Positions 16,757-25,525 of a stretch of 64,000 nt of DNA are shown one piece after another. The DNA is from Arthrobacter sp. MYb229 (GTDB lineage Bacteria; Actinomycetota; Actinomycetes; Actinomycetales; Micrococcaceae). The stretch spans positions 1,178,001 through 1,242,000 of the forward strand of contig NZ_PCPS01000001.1 of the NCBI RefSeq assembly GCF_002975405.1, written 5' to 3'. The translations under genes were made by a program, and so were the position numbers. The stretch's first letter is position 1. The number at the start of each line of letters is the position of its first letter. Below the pieces are notes generated by a model that was not told the origin of the DNA, ran no database searches, and was given only the letters and a program-made list of their open reading frames with translations.

Positions 16757-17182
16757 TCAGTTCACGGCGAAGAGCGTCGACCAAGACACGTCGATCACGC
16801 ATAGTCCATCGTCGGTTTCGCGATAAAAGACGTCTCCCGGGTAGTCGGTGCCGGGCACTGCCCCCTCGGGAAGACCTTCTAGATTGATGCTCCACTGAGG
16901 GTCGAGCGCCGCTTGATCAACCCAATGCCCGGCGAAGAACTCCTCCGGCTCGCCGGCGGAACGCCCCGACCAGTCGCTGGGCGATCCGAGATCCGCAACG
17001 AAATCCTCGCAGACAGTGTCTGGCGTTTCGCCCGAAGCCATATCACTCACAAACTGCTCGGTCGTTTGAATCACCTGGGCACCATCGTTTCCCCAGATGA
17101 GGCTGTCAAATGCGCATCCAGCCAACAGCACAGCGAGCGTACCTACCCAAAGTCCGTATACGGCTCTGCGAATCCGTGCCAT
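16757..17182 (-). CDS. lipoprotein of unknown function
   Basis: A 141-residue protein with a signal peptide ending in lipobox LLAGC (Cys23), so it should be lipid-anchored outside the membrane. The mature part is acidic (EEFFAGHWVDQAALDPQWSINLEGLPEG, GDVFYRETDDGLCVIDVSWSTLF) with two further cysteines that could pair. No family recognised. A second, unrelated-looking lipoprotein gene follows divergently at 17377. Confidence 0.7.
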   Translation of the reverse strand: MARIRRAVYGLWVGTLAVLLAGCAFDSLIWGNDGAQVIQTTEQFVSDMASGETPDTVCEDFVADLGSPSDWSGRSAGEPEEFFAGHWVDQAALDPQWSINLEGLPEGAVPGTDYPGDVFYRETDDGLCVIDVSWSTLFAVN

Positions 17183-17376
17183 GCTTCAAACCTACCGCCT
17201 TGCCTGCCCGTCCTTCGCATGGAAGCCAAACAAAGAACGCTATGCCCGGCAGCACTTCCCCCATCGGGCAGGAACTAGGACGAACCGACCCCTTGGGGTC
17301 AAGAAAACATCAGCCGCGGGACCTGAAACCTGTGCTGAGGTAGCCTTTCATTAACGTCCACCCGGAAGGTTCGAAA

Positions 17377-17814
17377 ATGCGTATGCGTAGGATTTCTGTA
17401 GCAGTCATTGGCATCGGTGGGGTGCTGGCCCTCACCGCGTGTTCCGGGCATAGCGGGATTCCGGCTCTGGATGAGCAATTCGCTTCCGAGGATGCCTTGC
17501 CCGCAGCGGTTGATTTGGGAGACGCCATTGACCGGGAAAGTTCAAGGCTCTTGATTACCCACGAACAGGTCCGGTATTTCGTTGCCGAGTCCCCTGATTC
17601 CTCGCTAGGCTGCATCATCGTTGTTCCCCCAGGCGCAGATCCCCATTGGTTTTCCGGCTGCAGTTCGCTGGGAGCAACCGACGTGATAGTGACCGCGTCG
17701 GCTCCACCCAGCGGCCTTGCGGCTTCCCTAGTCAGGGATGACGCTGATACCCGCGAGCTGGAATCCGAAGGATGGATCAGGATTCACGACAATGTCCTCG
17801 TCCCCGGCCCGTAG
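17377..17814 (+). CDS. lipoprotein of unknown function
   Basis: A 145-residue lipoprotein: signal peptide MRMRRISVAVIGIGGVLALTAC with lipobox LTAC (Cys22). The mature part contains SSLGCIIVVPPGADPHWFSGCSSLG with two cysteines spaced for a disulfide, and VIVTASAPPSGLAASLVRDD. GGAAGG precedes the ATG. Transcription ends at the strong terminator 17872-17917. Function unknown. Confidence 0.72.
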   Translation: MRMRRISVAVIGIGGVLALTACSGHSGIPALDEQFASEDALPAAVDLGDAIDRESSRLLITHEQVRYFVAESPDSSLGCIIVVPPGADPHWFSGCSSLGATDVIVTASAPPSGLAASLVRDDADTRELESEGWIRIHDNVLVPGP

Positions 17815-17858
17815 CCACGTTCCTTGAACTTCTGCGGCCCCACCGCGACAAGCACACC

Positions 17859-17926
17859 GGTTGAGCGCTTAAAGCACCTGGGACCAACGCTTATGCGTTG
17901 GTCCCAGGTGTTTTTTGGTGGTGCGA
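17859..17926 (+). repeat. terminator repeat, copy 2 (hairpin 17872-17917)
   Basis: Near-identical to 12059-12125 over about 66 bases, including the flanks GGTTGAGCGC on the left and GGTGCG on the right. Hairpin arms 17872-17891 and 17896-17917 with loop TTAT, ending in six Ts: a good intrinsic terminator for the lipoprotein gene, and usable in reverse for the symporter. Confidence 0.85.
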
Positions 17927-17930
17927 AGAG

Positions 17931-19214
17931 CTAGTCGGCCAGGGTGTGCGACTCTTTGCCGCTGCCCGCGATGACCTCGACCTGCTCATCGGCAGGATCC
18001 TGTGCCTGCGCGCCGAGCTTGCCGCGGGTGAGCTTGTGCATGATCAACGCGATGGCGCCGTCGCCGGTCACGTTGGTGGCGGTGCCGAAGCTGTCCAGCG
18101 CGATGTAGGCGGCGAACATCAGGCCAACCTCGACCTCGCCGAAGCCGAGCATCTGCGCCAGCAGGCCAGCGGCAGCCGCGATGGCACCGCCGGGAACGCC
18201 AGGAGCGGCGATCATCATGACACCGAGCATCAGGATGAATGGCAGGAATGCGCCGAAGGAGACATTGCCGCCGGTGAGCAGCAGCACGGCCAGGGAGAAG
18301 CAGGTGATTTTGACCATCGAGCCGGAGAGGTGGATGGTTGCACCCAGTGGCACCACAAAGCCTGCCACCGAATCGGAGACGCCGTTCTTCTTCGCCGAGG
18401 CGAGGGTCACCGGAATGGTGGCCGCCGAAGAGGAGGTACCCAGGGCGGTGAAGTATGCGTCACGCATATTCCACAGCGCCTTCAGCGGGTTCTGCCCGGT
18501 CATCGAACCGGCCACCGTGTACTGGACCAGCAGCACCACAAGGGTCAGCGCGAAGGAGACCACGGCCACGAGCAGGAACTTGGTCACCACGGTCACGGCC
18601 GAGCCGCTGGCCGAGAGGTCAAGGAAGATTCCGAAGATGAACAGCGGCAGTGCCGGGACGATAATGCGGCGGATTACCATCTCGATGATGGTGCGGAATT
18701 CGACGGCACCGCGGAAGAGCACGGTGCTGCGGAATGCGGTCAGGCCGATGCCGATCACGAACGCGAGGATCAACGCGCTCATCACACCGATGACTGGTTC
18801 CAAGACGATCTCGGTGGCCCCGTCGCCGGCGGATGTCACCAGCGAGATGTAGGCCTCGAACCCGGACCCGGAGTCCTCGCCGAGGGTTTCCACGCCGCCG
18901 CCGCTGAGCGAGGCGGTGAACAGCCAGCGGCCCACGAAGTAGGCGAGCAGGCCGGCCAGAACGGTGGAGGAGTAAGCGATCAGCGCCGTCACGCCGAGCC
19001 ACTTACCGGCACCCTTGCCCAGCTCGGCGATCGCGGGCATCACCAGGCCCAAGATGATCAGCGGCACGATGAAGCTCAGGAATCCCGAGAAGATCGAGTT
19101 GTAGGTGAGGAAAGCGCTGCCCAGCCACACCGGCATCACCGGCCCAAGCAGAATACCCAGGACGATAGCAACAAGGATCCACCCAAGCAGTGGGATCTTT
19201 TTCAACAGGTTCAT
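17931..19214 (-). CDS. dicarboxylate/amino acid:cation symporter (DAACS family)
   Basis: A 427-residue secondary transporter of the DAACS/SLC1 family, which takes up glutamate, dicarboxylates or serine with H+ or Na+. Seen: eight-helix topology, HP1 motif ALGTSSSAATIPVTL, the loop VVPLGATIHLSGSMVKI, HP2 region APGVPGGAIAAAAGLL, and helix 8 motif YIALDSFGTATNVTGDGAIALIM. The TNVTGD form, with Asp and without the glutamate-type Arg, is compatible with neutral amino acids or dicarboxylates, so the substrate is open. GAAAG precedes the ATG. Stands alone. Confidence 0.88.
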   Translation of the reverse strand: MNLLKKIPLLGWILVAIVLGILLGPVMPVWLGSAFLTYNSIFSGFLSFIVPLIILGLVMPAIAELGKGAGKWLGVTALIAYSSTVLAGLLAYFVGRWLFTASLSGGGVETLGEDSGSGFEAYISLVTSAGDGATEIVLEPVIGVMSALILAFVIGIGLTAFRSTVLFRGAVEFRTIIEMVIRRIIVPALPLFIFGIFLDLSASGSAVTVVTKFLLVAVVSFALTLVVLLVQYTVAGSMTGQNPLKALWNMRDAYFTALGTSSSAATIPVTLASAKKNGVSDSVAGFVVPLGATIHLSGSMVKITCFSLAVLLLTGGNVSFGAFLPFILMLGVMMIAAPGVPGGAIAAAAGLLAQMLGFGEVEVGLMFAAYIALDSFGTATNVTGDGAIALIMHKLTRGKLGAQAQDPADEQVEVIAGSGKESHTLAD

Positions 19215-19574
19215 GTGCTTCTTTCATGGTGACGAATGATGTGTGACGAGCTGAGGGGCGTCGAGACCACGGGTTTTGTGGCGCACGACATGCATCCACC
19301 ATGTTATGGCCTGCACTCGGTTCTTAGAAACCATGAGCCAGGTCATATGGATGAGACGTGGCTCAATGCCGCCAACTCTCGCCTTTTGTCCAGAGAATCC
19401 CGCGCTTTGGCGAATCCACGCAGCGTTCCGTCTCCGAACAACGGTTAAACGCTAGCGCTCCAGCCCGTGGAGGGACACCAAGTTACCTGCACCGCGTCAT
19501 ATTCTGCCACGGCGCTACCCCCGGCTTTAATGAGAGACACCATCCTATCCGCCCATGACTTGGAGCACCTCGAT
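19215..19574. other. intergenic region between symporter and DapA-family gene
   Basis: Divergent promoter space. Contains an inverted repeat TGAGCCA/TGGCTCA (19334-19340 and 19359-19365) and a string CCGAACAACGGTTAAACGC (from 19434) that matches the left flank of the terminator repeat at 12051-12069 (CCGAACAACGGTTGAGCGC). No gene seen. Confidence 0.4.
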
Positions 19575-20468
19575 ATGTTTTCCGGGCTCAGCGCCTTCCC
19601 GCTCACTCCCCTGGTCGAGGACAGCCTCGACGAGCCACGCTTCACCGCGCTCATCGAGCGGCTATCTGGCAGCGGCGTCGACTCGATCACCGTGCTCGGT
19701 TCCACCGGCATGTACGCCTATCTCGATCCCGGCGAGCGCGCCCGGGCAGCCGAGCTGGCGGTGCCTGCCGCCAACGGAACGCCGGTGTACGTGGGCGTCG
19801 GTGCGCTGCGCACCTCGCAGGTCTTGGCGAATGTGCGTTCGGCCGAGCTGGCCGGGGCCCAAGGACTGCTCCTGGCGCCGGTCAGCTATCAGCCGCTGAC
19901 CGAAGATGAGGTGTTCGCCCTATTTGCCGCGGTCTGCGCGGCGAGCACCCTGCCGGTAATCCTCTATGACAACCCGGGCACCACCCACTTCAGCTTCAGC
20001 CTGGAGCTCTACGCGCGCATTGGCGCCCTGCCAAATGTCGCGTCGATCAAGATCCCGCCGCTGCCGGCTAACCCGCAAGCGGCACGCGAGCACGTCGCAG
20101 CCATCCGTTCGGTGATCCCGGCGGACGTCACGCTGGGGATTTCGGGAGATGCCGTCGCCGCCGCGGGCCTGGCCGCCGGGTGCGACGGGTGGTACAGCGT
20201 GCTCGCCGGAGCCCTGCCGGAGCTGGCGCTGCGGATCTCCAAGCCGGCCAGCGAGTCAGACCATGAGCGTGCGCTCGCCGAATCGGGGCAGCTTGCCAGC
20301 CTGTGGGAGTTCTACACCGCCTGCGGCGGCAGCGCCCGCGCCATCGCGGGACTGGCCCGGGAACTCGGCATGGTCTCGGACTCCGCCCTGCCGGCCCCGT
20401 TGCACAATCTGAGCGAGGAACTGCGCACCCGGGCCAGGGAGCTGCTGCGGGAACTGGGTAGGATTTAG
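19575..20468 (+). CDS. dihydrodipicolinate synthase (DapA) family lyase
   Basis: A 297-residue class I aldolase of the DapA/NAL family. Seen: LGSTGMYAYLDPGER (the GxTGE-type pyruvate carboxylate motif, with Met in place of Glu), LPVILYDNPGTTHFS with the catalytic Tyr, and ASIKIPP with the Schiff-base Lys. The altered GSTGM motif and the absence of lysine genes nearby argue for a paralogue acting on another 2-oxo acid, rather than the biosynthetic DapA. GGAG at 19562-19565 sets the ATG at 19575. Three bases separate its stop from the UvrA-like gene. Confidence 0.8.
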   Translation: MFSGLSAFPLTPLVEDSLDEPRFTALIERLSGSGVDSITVLGSTGMYAYLDPGERARAAELAVPAANGTPVYVGVGALRTSQVLANVRSAELAGAQGLLLAPVSYQPLTEDEVFALFAAVCAASTLPVILYDNPGTTHFSFSLELYARIGALPNVASIKIPPLPANPQAAREHVAAIRSVIPADVTLGISGDAVAAAGLAAGCDGWYSVLAGALPELALRISKPASESDHERALAESGQLASLWEFYTACGGSARAIAGLARELGMVSDSALPAPLHNLSEELRTRARELLRELGRI

Positions 20469-20471
20469 CTC

Positions 20472-22733
20472 ATGACCCAGCATCCTGCAGATACCCACGA
20501 CCTGATCCGCGTCCGCCAAGCACGGGAGAACAATCTGCAGGGGGTGGATGCGGACATCCCCAAGCGCCGCATCACCGCTTTTACCGGAGTCTCCGGCTCG
20601 GGCAAGTCTTCGCTGGTCTTCGGCACCATTGCCGCGGAGTCGCAGCGGCTGATCAACGAAACCTACACCTCCTTCGTTCAGTCCTTCATGCCCTCGATGC
20701 CGCGGCCCGATGTCGAGGTGCTGGAAAACCTGTCGGCGGCGATCGTGGTGGATCAAGAGCGCATGGGGGCGAACTCGCGCTCCACCGTGGGCACCGCCAC
20801 CGACGCGTACTCGCTGCTGCGCGTGCTCTACTCGCGCTATTCCACGCCGAGCGCCGGTGGGGCCGGAGCGTACTCGTTCAACCTTGGCGAGGGGGCCTGC
20901 GCGACCTGCGAGGGATTTGGCACGGAGGCGAGCATCGACCTGGACGAACTGCTCGACTGGGATAAAACGCTGGCCGAGGGCGCCATCACGGCCCCGAACT
21001 TCGCCCCGGATTCCTGGCTCTGGCAGACGTTGACCGCGGGCACCGAGCCGGACCTGCAGGTGAAGCTCAAGGACATGCCCAAGGACATGCTGGAGCGGAT
21101 GCTCTACGCGGAGCCGGGCAAGGTCAAGCTCAACGGGGCGAATATGAGCTACTCCGGGCTGATCACCCGGATCAAGTCCAATTACATCCACTCGGGCCGG
21201 GAGATCAAGCAGGCGCATATCCGGGATTGGATCGAGCGGATTTCCACCACCGCACCCTGCGCGGCCTGCAACGGTTCGCGATTGAGCGAGAAGGCGCGCG
21301 CCTCGAAGATTGCGGGCCTGGGCATCGCCCAGATGACCGCCATGCAGGTTACCGACCTGCATGCGGAGCTCGTGAAGCTGGTGATCGAGGACGCCGCTCC
21401 GCTGCTGGCCAATCTGCGCGCGATTCTCGCCTCCATGATCCAGATCGGCTTGGGCTACATTTCCCTGGACCGCCCGGCCGGCACCCTCTCCGGAGGCGAG
21501 TCGCAGCGCGTGAAGATGATCCGCCATCTGGGCAGCGCGCTTTCCGATGTCACCTACGTCTTCGACGAACCCACGGTGGGATTGCACCCGCACGATATCC
21601 AGCGCATGAACCACCTGCTGCGCGACCTGCGCGACAAGGGCAATACGGTGCTGGTCGTCGAGCACAAGCCCGAGGTCATCAAGATCGCCGACCATGTGAT
21701 CGACCTCGGCCCCGGCGCCGGGCTGCACGGCGGCAATATCAGCTACGCGGGCAACCTCGAAGGCCTGCTGGCCAGCGACACGGTGACCGGCAGGCACTTC
21801 TCCGCCCGGGTGCCAATGAAGCAAAATGTGCGCAGCGGCAAGGATCCGCTGCAGATCCGCGCGGCCAGCACGCACAACCTGAAGAATATCGACGTGGACA
21901 TCCCGCGCGGCGTGCTGTGCGCGATCACCGGGGTGGCCGGCTCCGGAAAGTCCACGCTCATCCACAGCACCATCTCCAAGCGCGAGGACGTCGCGGTGGT
22001 GGACCAGTCCGCCATTCGCGGCTCCCGGCGCAGCAACCCGGCAACCTACACCTCGATCCTGGATCCGATCCGCGCGGCCTTCGCCAAGGCCAATTCCGTC
22101 AAGCCGGCGCTGTTCAGCGCCAATTCGGAAGGGGCCTGCCCGAACTGCAACGGGGTGGGCTTCACCTACACCGATCTGGCCACCATGGCCGGAGTGCAAC
22201 TGCGCTGCGAGGTCTGCGAAGGCAAGCGCTACACCGCGAAGGTCCTCGAATACCGCTTGGACGGGCTGAACATCGCCGAGGTGCTCAACCTGAGCATCGA
22301 ACAAGCGTTCGAACAGCTCAAGGTCCCCAAGGCCAAGGCCATGCTCGAACGGCTGAACCAGGTGGGCCTGGGCTACATCAAGCTCGGCCAACCGCTGAAC
22401 ACCCTCTCCGGCGGCGAACGCCAGCGCCTGAAGCTGGCGATCAACCTGGGCAAGGGGCAGGGAACCTACATCCTGGACGAACCCACCACCGGCCTGCACA
22501 TGGCGGACGTGGATCGGCTGCTGGGATTGCTCGATGAAATGGTGGACGAAGGCAATACGGTGATCGTGATCGAACACCATCTGGCCGTGGTCGCCCACGC
22601 GGACTGGGTAATCGATCTGGGCCCGGGCGCCGGCCACGACGGCGGCAGCATCGTCTTCGAAGGGACCCCGGCGCAGCTGGCCGGCTCCGGCACGCTCACC
22701 GGCCAGCACCTGGCCGAATACACCGCCGGCTAG
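20472..22733 (+). CDS. UvrA paralogue (short UvrA2-type ABC ATPase)
   Basis: A 753-residue UvrA-like protein, against about 950 for true UvrA. Two ABC modules are present: Walker A GVSGSGKSS and signature LSGGESQRVKM in the first, Walker A GVAGSGKST and signature LSGGERQRLKLA in the second, each with DEPT Walker B. Zinc-binding pairs CATCEGFG, CAACNGSR and CPNCNGVGFTY...CEVCEGKRY occur. The region for UvrB binding appears shortened. Such paralogues are found with DNA-damage tolerance and in antibiotic producers (DrrC-like self-resistance). The operon with a DapA-type lyase and an acetyltransferase fits an accessory role. Confidence 0.85.
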   Translation: MTQHPADTHDLIRVRQARENNLQGVDADIPKRRITAFTGVSGSGKSSLVFGTIAAESQRLINETYTSFVQSFMPSMPRPDVEVLENLSAAIVVDQERMGANSRSTVGTATDAYSLLRVLYSRYSTPSAGGAGAYSFNLGEGACATCEGFGTEASIDLDELLDWDKTLAEGAITAPNFAPDSWLWQTLTAGTEPDLQVKLKDMPKDMLERMLYAEPGKVKLNGANMSYSGLITRIKSNYIHSGREIKQAHIRDWIERISTTAPCAACNGSRLSEKARASKIAGLGIAQMTAMQVTDLHAELVKLVIEDAAPLLANLRAILASMIQIGLGYISLDRPAGTLSGGESQRVKMIRHLGSALSDVTYVFDEPTVGLHPHDIQRMNHLLRDLRDKGNTVLVVEHKPEVIKIADHVIDLGPGAGLHGGNISYAGNLEGLLASDTVTGRHFSARVPMKQNVRSGKDPLQIRAASTHNLKNIDVDIPRGVLCAITGVAGSGKSTLIHSTISKREDVAVVDQSAIRGSRRSNPATYTSILDPIRAAFAKANSVKPALFSANSEGACPNCNGVGFTYTDLATMAGVQLRCEVCEGKRYTAKVLEYRLDGLNIAEVLNLSIEQAFEQLKVPKAKAMLERLNQVGLGYIKLGQPLNTLSGGERQRLKLAINLGKGQGTYILDEPTTGLHMADVDRLLGLLDEMVDEGNTVIVIEHHLAVVAHADWVIDLGPGAGHDGGSIVFEGTPAQLAGSGTLTGQHLAEYTAG

Positions 22734-22736
22734 CCC

Positions 22737-23216
22737 ATGGACTACACCCTGCGCGCCCCCGAACCGGCGGACGTCGAGGCGCTTGCCCAGCTGCATACCC
22801 GCTGCTGGAAGCAAAGCTACGCCAACCAGCTGCCGGCCGATTACTTCACCCCGGAGCAGCTGGAGTCACGGCGCACCCTCTGGGGGCGCCTGCTCGCCGA
22901 CCAGAACCCCAAGCTGCGCCGGGTCGTGGCCGAGTCGCAAGGAGAACTGGTCGGTTTCGCGCTCGCCGGGCCGGGACTGGATGGCGAAGACCGGCTGCAG
23001 CTGTACAGCCTGTACTTGCTGGCCCAATGCCATGGAAGCGGCATCGGGCAGGGGCTCTTGGACGCGGCGCTGGGAGACGAGCCGGCGGTGCTGTGGGTGG
23101 CCCAGGGCAATCCACGGGCCACGGCGTTTTATCGGCGCAACGGATTCGCATTCGACGGGGCCGAAAAGACGGATCCAGGGCTGCCGCAAATGATCGAATT
23201 GCGCATGCTTCGCTGA
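22737..23216 (+). CDS. GNAT-family N-acetyltransferase
   Basis: A 159-residue GNAT protein: TLRAPEPADVEALAQLHTRCWKQSYAN at the N-terminus, the acetyl-CoA loop SLYLLAQCHGSGIGQGLLDAA (Q/RxxGxG/A-type), and NPRATAFYRRNGFAFDGAEK at the end. Close to PhnO/RimI-like small-molecule acetyltransferases. Starts three bases after the UvrA-like stop, hence one transcript. Substrate unknown; its place after a UvrA paralogue recalls resistance modules. Confidence 0.85.
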   Translation: MDYTLRAPEPADVEALAQLHTRCWKQSYANQLPADYFTPEQLESRRTLWGRLLADQNPKLRRVVAESQGELVGFALAGPGLDGEDRLQLYSLYLLAQCHGSGIGQGLLDAALGDEPAVLWVAQGNPRATAFYRRNGFAFDGAEKTDPGLPQMIELRMLR

Positions 23217-23292
23217 GCGAATCCGCACGGGCCTACAATGAAGTTCGGTGGGTTGCCCGCCAGTTCGAGTTCTTTGCGTGAGGTGAACTGCG

Positions 23293-23814
23293 ATGGAGGA
23301 GAATAAGTCCCGGATCGTTAGGGGCTACCGGCAGGATGCGCAAAACCTGCGGCGCTTGCTGCGCACCGCTAGCCGGGCCGACCTGCGCCGAAGCAGCAAC
23401 GGCACCGGCTGGAGCAATGAGCAGCTGCTCTTCCACATGGTCTTCGGCTACATGGTAGTCCGCGCGCTGATCCCGCTGGTCCACGTCCTGGTGCGCTGCC
23501 CCGCCGGCGTTCAGTCGGGATTCTCCCGGCTGCTGAACGCCACAACCCCGCTGTTTCATCCCGTCAACTACGCCGGCTCCTGCGCGGCGGCGCTGGTATT
23601 CAACCACCGGCGCATGGAGCGCCGGCTGCGGCTGAGCATCAATGCCCTGGAGCGGAAGCTGGATCGGGAGGGCCCCGCCGCGCTCTTGCGGCGGGCGAAT
23701 TTCCCGGAGCGCTGGGATCCGTTTTTCTCCCGGGCAATGACGCTGGCCGAGATCTATGCCTACCCCAGCCGGCATTTCGCATTCCATGCCCGGCAGCTGA
23801 GCCTTCGGCCATAG
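23293..23814 (+). CDS. DinB superfamily protein
   Basis: A 173-residue four-helix-bundle protein of the DinB/YfiT type: GTGWSNEQLLFHMVFGYMVVRALIPL carries the first metal-type histidine, FHPVNYAGSCAAALVFNHRRMERRL and YAYPSRHFAFHARQLS the others (three His arrangement). Relatives are often thiol-dependent transferases or DNA-damage-induced proteins. GGAGG-like AGGTGAACTGCG lies upstream. Follows the GNAT gene by 76 bases on the same strand and abuts the convergent next gene. Confidence 0.7.
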   Translation: MEENKSRIVRGYRQDAQNLRRLLRTASRADLRRSSNGTGWSNEQLLFHMVFGYMVVRALIPLVHVLVRCPAGVQSGFSRLLNATTPLFHPVNYAGSCAAALVFNHRRMERRLRLSINALERKLDREGPAALLRRANFPERWDPFFSRAMTLAEIYAYPSRHFAFHARQLSLRP

Positions 23815-24345
23815 TTATTCGCTGGTGAAGATCTTCAGGATCTCCGGGTCGCTGTCGCGCCCCAGTTTCTGGTCGATCCGGAGCGCCAGCTGGGCTTGGC
23901 GCATCATGGTCTCGTGCTCGGGACGCAGCTCCGGATTCAGGCGTATTCCCATCGAGCTAAAGCGCCGCGATTTGCTCAGCGCCAGATCCTTGACCATATC
24001 GTGGATCATCGCCAGATCCTCGGGCTGCACCTTCCAGCGCAATTTGCTCAGCCGTTCCCATTCGCGGCGCTGCTCCTCGTCCAGGCCCTCGGGCATCTCG
24101 CCCTGGCCCTGGAGGTGCGCGAGCATGGTGGTGCCCAAATTCTGCTCAACCGTGCTGTCGGCCAGGCAATGGTTGACGGCGTTTTCCACGCGCACCCACC
24201 ATTGCTCGGCGCTTTTGATTTTAGTCCGGAAGCGCAGGGCCCTGAGCGCCACAAAAGCACCCGCCGCGGCCACCAGGACGGTGAGCAGCGGGGCGAGCAG
24301 CAGCAGTCCCGCGACCGGCCCGGAGGTCGAATCCAATCCATACAT
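23815..24345 (-). CDS. hypothetical membrane-anchored protein
   Basis: A 176-residue protein with one N-terminal membrane segment (GLLLLAPLLTVLVAAAGAFVALRAL) and a charged helical cytoplasmic part (WWVRVENAVNHCLADSTVEQNLGTTML, EGLDEEQRREWERLSKLRWKVQPEDLAMIHDMVKDL). No family recognised. Its stop directly abuts the DinB stop, so the two genes converge without a gap. RBS weak. Confidence 0.6.
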   Translation of the reverse strand: MYGLDSTSGPVAGLLLLAPLLTVLVAAAGAFVALRALRFRTKIKSAEQWWVRVENAVNHCLADSTVEQNLGTTMLAHLQGQGEMPEGLDEEQRREWERLSKLRWKVQPEDLAMIHDMVKDLALSKSRRFSSMGIRLNPELRPEHETMMRQAQLALRIDQKLGRDSDPEILKIFTSE

Positions 24346-24468
24346 GATCCGATCCTAACCCGGTGGGCACTTCTTGTGGCTGGCCAGGTCGATTAAATGC
24401 GGATCATGATCCGCCAGGGCCCATCAGACCGGCGAGGCTTGGAGCACGGTGCTCAGGCGCTGTTCATT

Positions 24469-25083
24469 TCAGGGATTCGGCGTACCGCGGCCGACGGCCG
24501 AGGTGAAGTAGAAGTCCAGCATCTCGTTCAATGGCTGGGCATTTCCCCGAAGCCGGCTGCGCAACGCGGCGCCTTCCCAGCAATCCACCAAGAGGGTGGC
24601 CATGATTCGGGGGTCGGCCCCGGCCGCAACCTCGCCGCGTTCGATAGCCAGCTGAAGGCAGGCCGCGATCCGTTCGGCGATCTGGGTCAGGCATCCGTCG
24701 ATCTTTTGCCGGAACACCTCGCTGACCCCAGAGAGTTCCTGGCCCAGGCCTCCCAGGAGACAGCCCAGATAGCCCTCCTCCCGGTAGCTCTGCTGGGTCA
24801 GCTCGAAGAAGGCCCGCACCCGGTCCAGCGGAGCAAGATGCTCATCGGTCAGGCATGTATCGAGACCGTCGTGAACCCCGCGCATGTACTGCCCGATGAC
24901 TTGGAGCGCAAAATCTTCCTTGTCCCGGAAGTGATGGTAGAAGGACCCCTTCGGGGTGCCGGTGGCCGCGAGCAGTGCCTGGATTCCCAGATCGTTGTAT
25001 CCCTGTTTCAGCAGCATCGGCATCCCCGCATCGAGCAGGAGCTGCTTGGTCGGATGGTGCATTTGAGCAGACGGTGCGGCCAC
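24469..25083 (-). CDS. TetR-family regulator (NemR/AcuR-like)
   Basis: A 204-residue TetR protein: HTH in LLKQGYNDLGIQALLAATGTPKGSFYHHFRDKEDFALQVI, followed by a ligand-binding domain with ELTQQSYREEGYLGCLLGGLGQELSG, which resembles the C-terminal domain of NemR-type electrophile sensors. Two cysteines there could be sensory. GTG at 25083 lies six bases after the preceding cupin stop; an ATG seven codons in (25062) is an alternative. Operator candidate TAGACCG-GT-CGGTCTA lies before the operon, so it likely represses itself and the cupin gene. Confidence 0.8.
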   Translation of the reverse strand: MAAPSAQMHHPTKQLLLDAGMPMLLKQGYNDLGIQALLAATGTPKGSFYHHFRDKEDFALQVIGQYMRGVHDGLDTCLTDEHLAPLDRVRAFFELTQQSYREEGYLGCLLGGLGQELSGVSEVFRQKIDGCLTQIAERIAACLQLAIERGEVAAGADPRIMATLLVDCWEGAALRSRLRGNAQPLNEMLDFYFTSAVGRGTPNP

Positions 25084-25089
25084 GAGGGG

Positions 25090-25476
25090 TTAGCCACCGA
25101 CTTTCTTGATCATATGGTCGATAACCTCGCTGTGCGGCTGCTCCGGACTGAACATGACGATTTGGGCATCTGCATCGACGCGCACGTTGTGGCCCGACGG
25201 CCAGTAGAAGAGATCATGGGCGGCGACCGTTTCCTGAGCGCCCAGGGAATCCGTCGTGGTGATCCGGCCTTGCAGCACGTAGCCCCAATGCGGGCATTGG
25301 CACAGATCGCCTTCCAGTCCCTCGAACAACGCGGTGGTGTCCACGCCCGCGGCGAGGGTGAAGTATTCACCACTGATGGACTCGAATCCGCTCCCGTCGC
25401 CGAATCCCTTGCGCTGACGGATTACCGCGCCGGGAATTTCCATCCTGACTTCGACATCGTCCCTTGCCACACGCAT
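25090..25476 (-). CDS. cupin-like protein in TetR operon
   Basis: A 128-residue small beta-barrel-type protein (GEYFTLAAGVDTTALFEGLEGDLCQCPHWGYVLQGRITTTDSLGAQETVAAHDLFYWPSGHNVRVDADAQIVMFSPEQ) with the cupin-like pattern: PHWGYVLQG, then PSGH before a final strand. Possibly binds a metal through His residues. Function unknown; sharing an operon with an electrophile-type TetR regulator suggests a detoxification link. Confidence 0.65.
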   Translation of the reverse strand: MRVARDDVEVRMEIPGAVIRQRKGFGDGSGFESISGEYFTLAAGVDTTALFEGLEGDLCQCPHWGYVLQGRITTTDSLGAQETVAAHDLFYWPSGHNVRVDADAQIVMFSPEQPHSEVIDHMIKKVGG

Positions 25477-25509
25477 GATTCTTCTCCCTTGAAGAAATAC
25501 TGCATAAAT

Positions 25510-25525
25510 TAGACCGGTCGGTCTA
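25510..25525 (-). promoter_or_regulatory. TetR operator TAGACCG-GT-CGGTCTA
   Basis: 7-bp perfect dyad in front of the cupin-tetR operon. The half-site TAGACC...GGTCTA is that of the described NemR box, which agrees with the NemR-like C-terminal domain of the operon's TetR protein. Confidence 0.7.

Noticed and set aside
17898-19232. A 444-codon plus-strand frame rich in His, Asp and Gly
   Set aside because: Antisense to the clear DAACS symporter; composition is typical of a frame opposite a membrane protein gene.
20256-22814. An 852-codon open frame on the minus strand
   Set aside because: Antisense to the UvrA-like gene, which has all ABC motifs on the plus strand; the antisense product is low-complexity.
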